Assembly (NCBI GenBank): GCA_938005745.1
Contig: CALLMM010000002.1
Coordinates: forward strand, 1 to 64,000
From: an uncultured Chthonomonadales bacterium
Lineage (GTDB): Bacteria > Armatimonadota > Chthonomonadetes > Chthonomonadales > CAJBBX01
DNA length: 64,000 nt
Reading direction: 5' to 3'
In this document: positions 62,038 to 64,000 of the stretch, piece by piece
Numbering within the stretch: the first letter of the stretch is position 1
How the letters are laid out: every line of letters starts with the position of its first letter
Position numbers and translations under genes: made by a program
Notes under the pieces: model-generated
Databases searched by the model: none
The model's input: only the letters and a program-made list of their open reading frames with translations
What the model was told of the DNA's origin: nothing

Positions 62038-64000
62038 ATGGAATACGTAGAACAGATGGATCAGCCGTCCGAATTAAGCGCGAAGTCGGTTGCGATCGCG
62101 GTCTGGCGTCGTAAATGGATCGTGATGATCGTCGTTGCGGCGGCGCTGGCGGCGACCCACTATATTACGCAGAGGCAGCCGCGCCTCTACCGCGCTACTG
62201 CGCAGATGATGCTCCTGCAGCCCGCTCCTACTGCCGCTAACTCTCCCGAGGCGCTGTTGAGCAGTCCGGCGACAGAATCCGCAGAGACGCAGCTTTCGCT
62301 GCTTCGCAGCGATGGCATGGCATGGCGCGTGCTCGCCTGGCTGAAAAACGACGCCTTCAACAAAGGACAGTCCCAGGATCGTCTTGGGATGATCAATAAG
62401 AACAAGCTCTGGCGCGACTTTCAGAGCATCGTGAAGTTCGCCAACCCTGACAACACCAACATCATCACGGTCACCGTCTCCCACGAAAACCCGGAGATCG
62501 CCTCGGAGCTGGCGAATGTGATCTGTCTGGCGTTTGCGGACTGGAAGAAGGAGCTGGCGCAGGAGCGCGTTCAGAAGATCATGGCGAACCTGGAGGTGCG
62601 CGCCCGGCGCGCCCGCGAGCAGATGCTGGAGGATGAGCGGCTTCAACTGCAGCACTCGCGCAGCTCTCGCATGATAGACATCCCGGCGGAGAAGCAGGCG
62701 CTGATGCAGAACTTCCTTGCCAAAGATGCCGAGGTGGAGACGCTGCGGCAGGAAGTTATCGCGCAACGTGAGCGAGTGAAGCGGATGAGTCAGCAGTTGC
62801 AGCAGGCGGATCAGAGCCTACGCTCCGCCCCCTCTAGCGCGCGCCCGAACGAGCAGATCGCCTATCTTCAGCAGGAGTTGAACCGCCTAGAGACGGAGCG
62901 CGCCCGGCTGACAGTGCGTTTCGCTTCGGAGCATCCGGATGTAAAGACGATTGACGCGCAGATCCTCGACGTGAAGGGACGTCTGGCAAAGGCGATGAGC
63001 GACAGCCTGGACTATCGCCGCCCGACGGTTCAGTCGCAGGAGTATCTTTATAATGAGTACAAAAGCACGCAGACCATGCTGGCGTTCAACGAAGCTAAAC
63101 TGCGTGCCGCCATGGCGATGCGCGATCAGCTTCGCGAGCAGTTGAAGGGTCTGCCGGTTCCCGCCATGCAGAACACGCGCCTGTCGCGGGAGGCGGAGAT
63201 CTCCAGCAGTCTCTACTCCTCGATTCAGGCGACGCTCAACGCCGCCCGTCTGAACGCCGACATCGCTTTCGGCAACGTGCAGTTGACCGCCTATGCAGTG
63301 ACACCGGAGGTGCCGTTCCAGCCGAATGTCACGCGCAACTGGCTTTTAGGTGGGGCGATCGGTCTGGCGATGGCGCTGATGACCGCGCTCCTACTAGATC
63401 AGGCGGATCGGCGGGTGCGCAGCGTGCGCGAGGTGCGCCGGCTGGTCAGCGGTCCGGTGATCGGCGCGCTGCCGGCGCTGAAACGCTCGCAGCTTCAGTC
63501 GTTGCAGCGTGGCGAGCTGCTCCCCGTGGCGACGGAGGTCTACGGGATGGCGCGGGCGAACTTGGCGGCGGCGATGCGCAGTCACGGTATACAGGACCCA
63601 TGGCATAAGCGAGTCATTCTGGTTACCAGCGCGCTGCCTGGCGAAGGGAAATCGCTCACTTCTGCGCATCTGGCGCGTTCGATTGCCCGCAGTGGACGCT
63701 CTGTGATCCTAGTAGATGCGGATATGCGCCGCCCGGTGCAGAACGAACTCTTTGGCACAGATGAGCCGATCGGGCTGGCGGACGTTCTGTCGAAGCGGCT
63801 TTCGTTGAATGAGGCCGTCGTTACCTCCGACACCAGCGACCTATGGATTCTGCACAGCGGCAAGCCGGATCGCAATCCAACCGAGCTTATCGCGCTGCCG
63901 GAGATGGCGGAGATCGTCAATCAACTGCGCAATGAGGTGGATGTGGTGCTGATAGACGCGCCTGCCTGCGCAGTGGTTGCGGACGCCCTCCTGCTGGCGC
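62038..64000 (+). CDS. Wzc-like polysaccharide chain-length/tyrosine kinase (partial at window end)
   Basis: 654 codons to the window end, no stop. The start is the ATG at 62038 with GGATAGG upstream. N-terminal Wzz domain: TM1 near residues 26-44, a periplasmic region with long coiled coil (about 180-400), TM2 near 434-455 (WLLGGAIGLAMALMTALLL). The cytoplasmic BY-kinase domain follows: Walker A LPGEGKS near 532, Walker A' VILVDADMRRP near 556 and Walker B VVLIDAP near 636. The Tyr-rich tail is beyond the window. It controls polymer length and export through autophosphorylation. Confidence 0.92.
   Translation, partial: MEYVEQMDQPSELSAKSVAIAVWRRKWIVMIVVAAALAATHYITQRQPRLYRATAQMMLLQPAPTAANSPEALLSSPATESAETQLSLLRSDGMAWRVLAWLKNDAFNKGQSQDRLGMINKNKLWRDFQSIVKFANPDNTNIITVTVSHENPEIASELANVICLAFADWKKELAQERVQKIMANLEVRARRAREQMLEDERLQLQHSRSSRMIDIPAEKQALMQNFLAKDAEVETLRQEVIAQRERVKRMSQQLQQADQSLRSAPSSARPNEQIAYLQQELNRLETERARLTVRFASEHPDVKTIDAQILDVKGRLAKAMSDSLDYRRPTVQSQEYLYNEYKSTQTMLAFNEAKLRAAMAMRDQLREQLKGLPVPAMQNTRLSREAEISSSLYSSIQATLNAARLNADIAFGNVQLTAYAVTPEVPFQPNVTRNWLLGGAIGLAMALMTALLLDQADRRVRSVREVRRLVSGPVIGALPALKRSQLQSLQRGELLPVATEVYGMARANLAAAMRSHGIQDPWHKRVILVTSALPGEGKSLTSAHLARSIARSGRSVILVDADMRRPVQNELFGTDEPIGLADVLSKRLSLNEAVVTSDTSDLWILHSGKPDRNPTELIALPEMAEIVNQLRNEVDVVLIDAPACAVVADALLLA

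Overview
The window looks like chromosomal DNA of a free-living, GC-rich, Gram-negative-type bacterium, most likely a member of Armatimonadota or a neighbouring phylum. This is inferred from gene content: many secreted glycoside hydrolases, DUF1080 and URO-D-like proteins, HAF repeats, PEP-CTERM, RND efflux and a large two-domain FlaA1-type dehydratase. No rRNA, tRNA, CRISPR array, transposase or replication origin was seen.

Layout. 1-3.3 kb (minus): prfB (with a programmed +1 frameshift), a stand-alone 5'-nucleotidase C domain, a QPCT-like M28 lipoprotein and a zinc-ribbon protein. 3.6-5.5 kb: a VWA lipoprotein with a polyglycine stalk. 5.6-11.8 kb: the proteostasis cluster tig-clpP-clpX-lon. 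11.8-23.1 kb: a sugar-degradation region with a DUF1080 hydrolase and M28 peptidase (plus), then a minus-strand run of sugar-phosphate isomerase, Gfo/Idh/MocA oxidoreductase, Tat-exported aldo/keto reductase, xylose isomerase-like protein and two large clan GH-A-like hydrolases. 23.4-30.6 kb: a metal-type RND efflux operon (Cys-rich secreted protein, adaptor with two heavy-metal-binding domains, pump, TolC-like channel). 30.7-45 kb: GH28, small secreted proteins (one broken by an in-frame TAG), a URO-D-like methyltransferase, a six-hairpin glycosidase, an MscS channel, a polytopic membrane protein and a GH-A hydrolase.

45-52.7 kb is a patchwork: a probable selenoprotein gene (in-frame UGA followed by a SECIS-like hairpin), a ferritin-like protein, a PP-loop protein, a FemAB/GNAT-like protein, a decayed Uma2 gene, a fatty-acid desaturase, a candidate small RNA, a cold-shock protein and a frameshifted zinc-ribbon protein. 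52.7-64 kb is an exopolysaccharide/PEP-CTERM locus: a PEP-CTERM protein, a decayed and an intact sugar transferase, a nucleotide-sugar dehydrogenase, a DegT aminotransferase, a FlaA1/CapD-like dehydratase, an HAF-repeat protein and a Wzc-like chain-length tyrosine kinase cut by the window end. Four sigma-54-type (GG-N10-GC) sites lie in intergenic DNA of this last region, suggesting an RpoN-controlled EPS/PEP-CTERM regulon.

The most unusual items are the UGA/SECIS small membrane protein (45051-45239), the sigma-54 set, the candidate sRNA beside cspA and several genes caught in decay.
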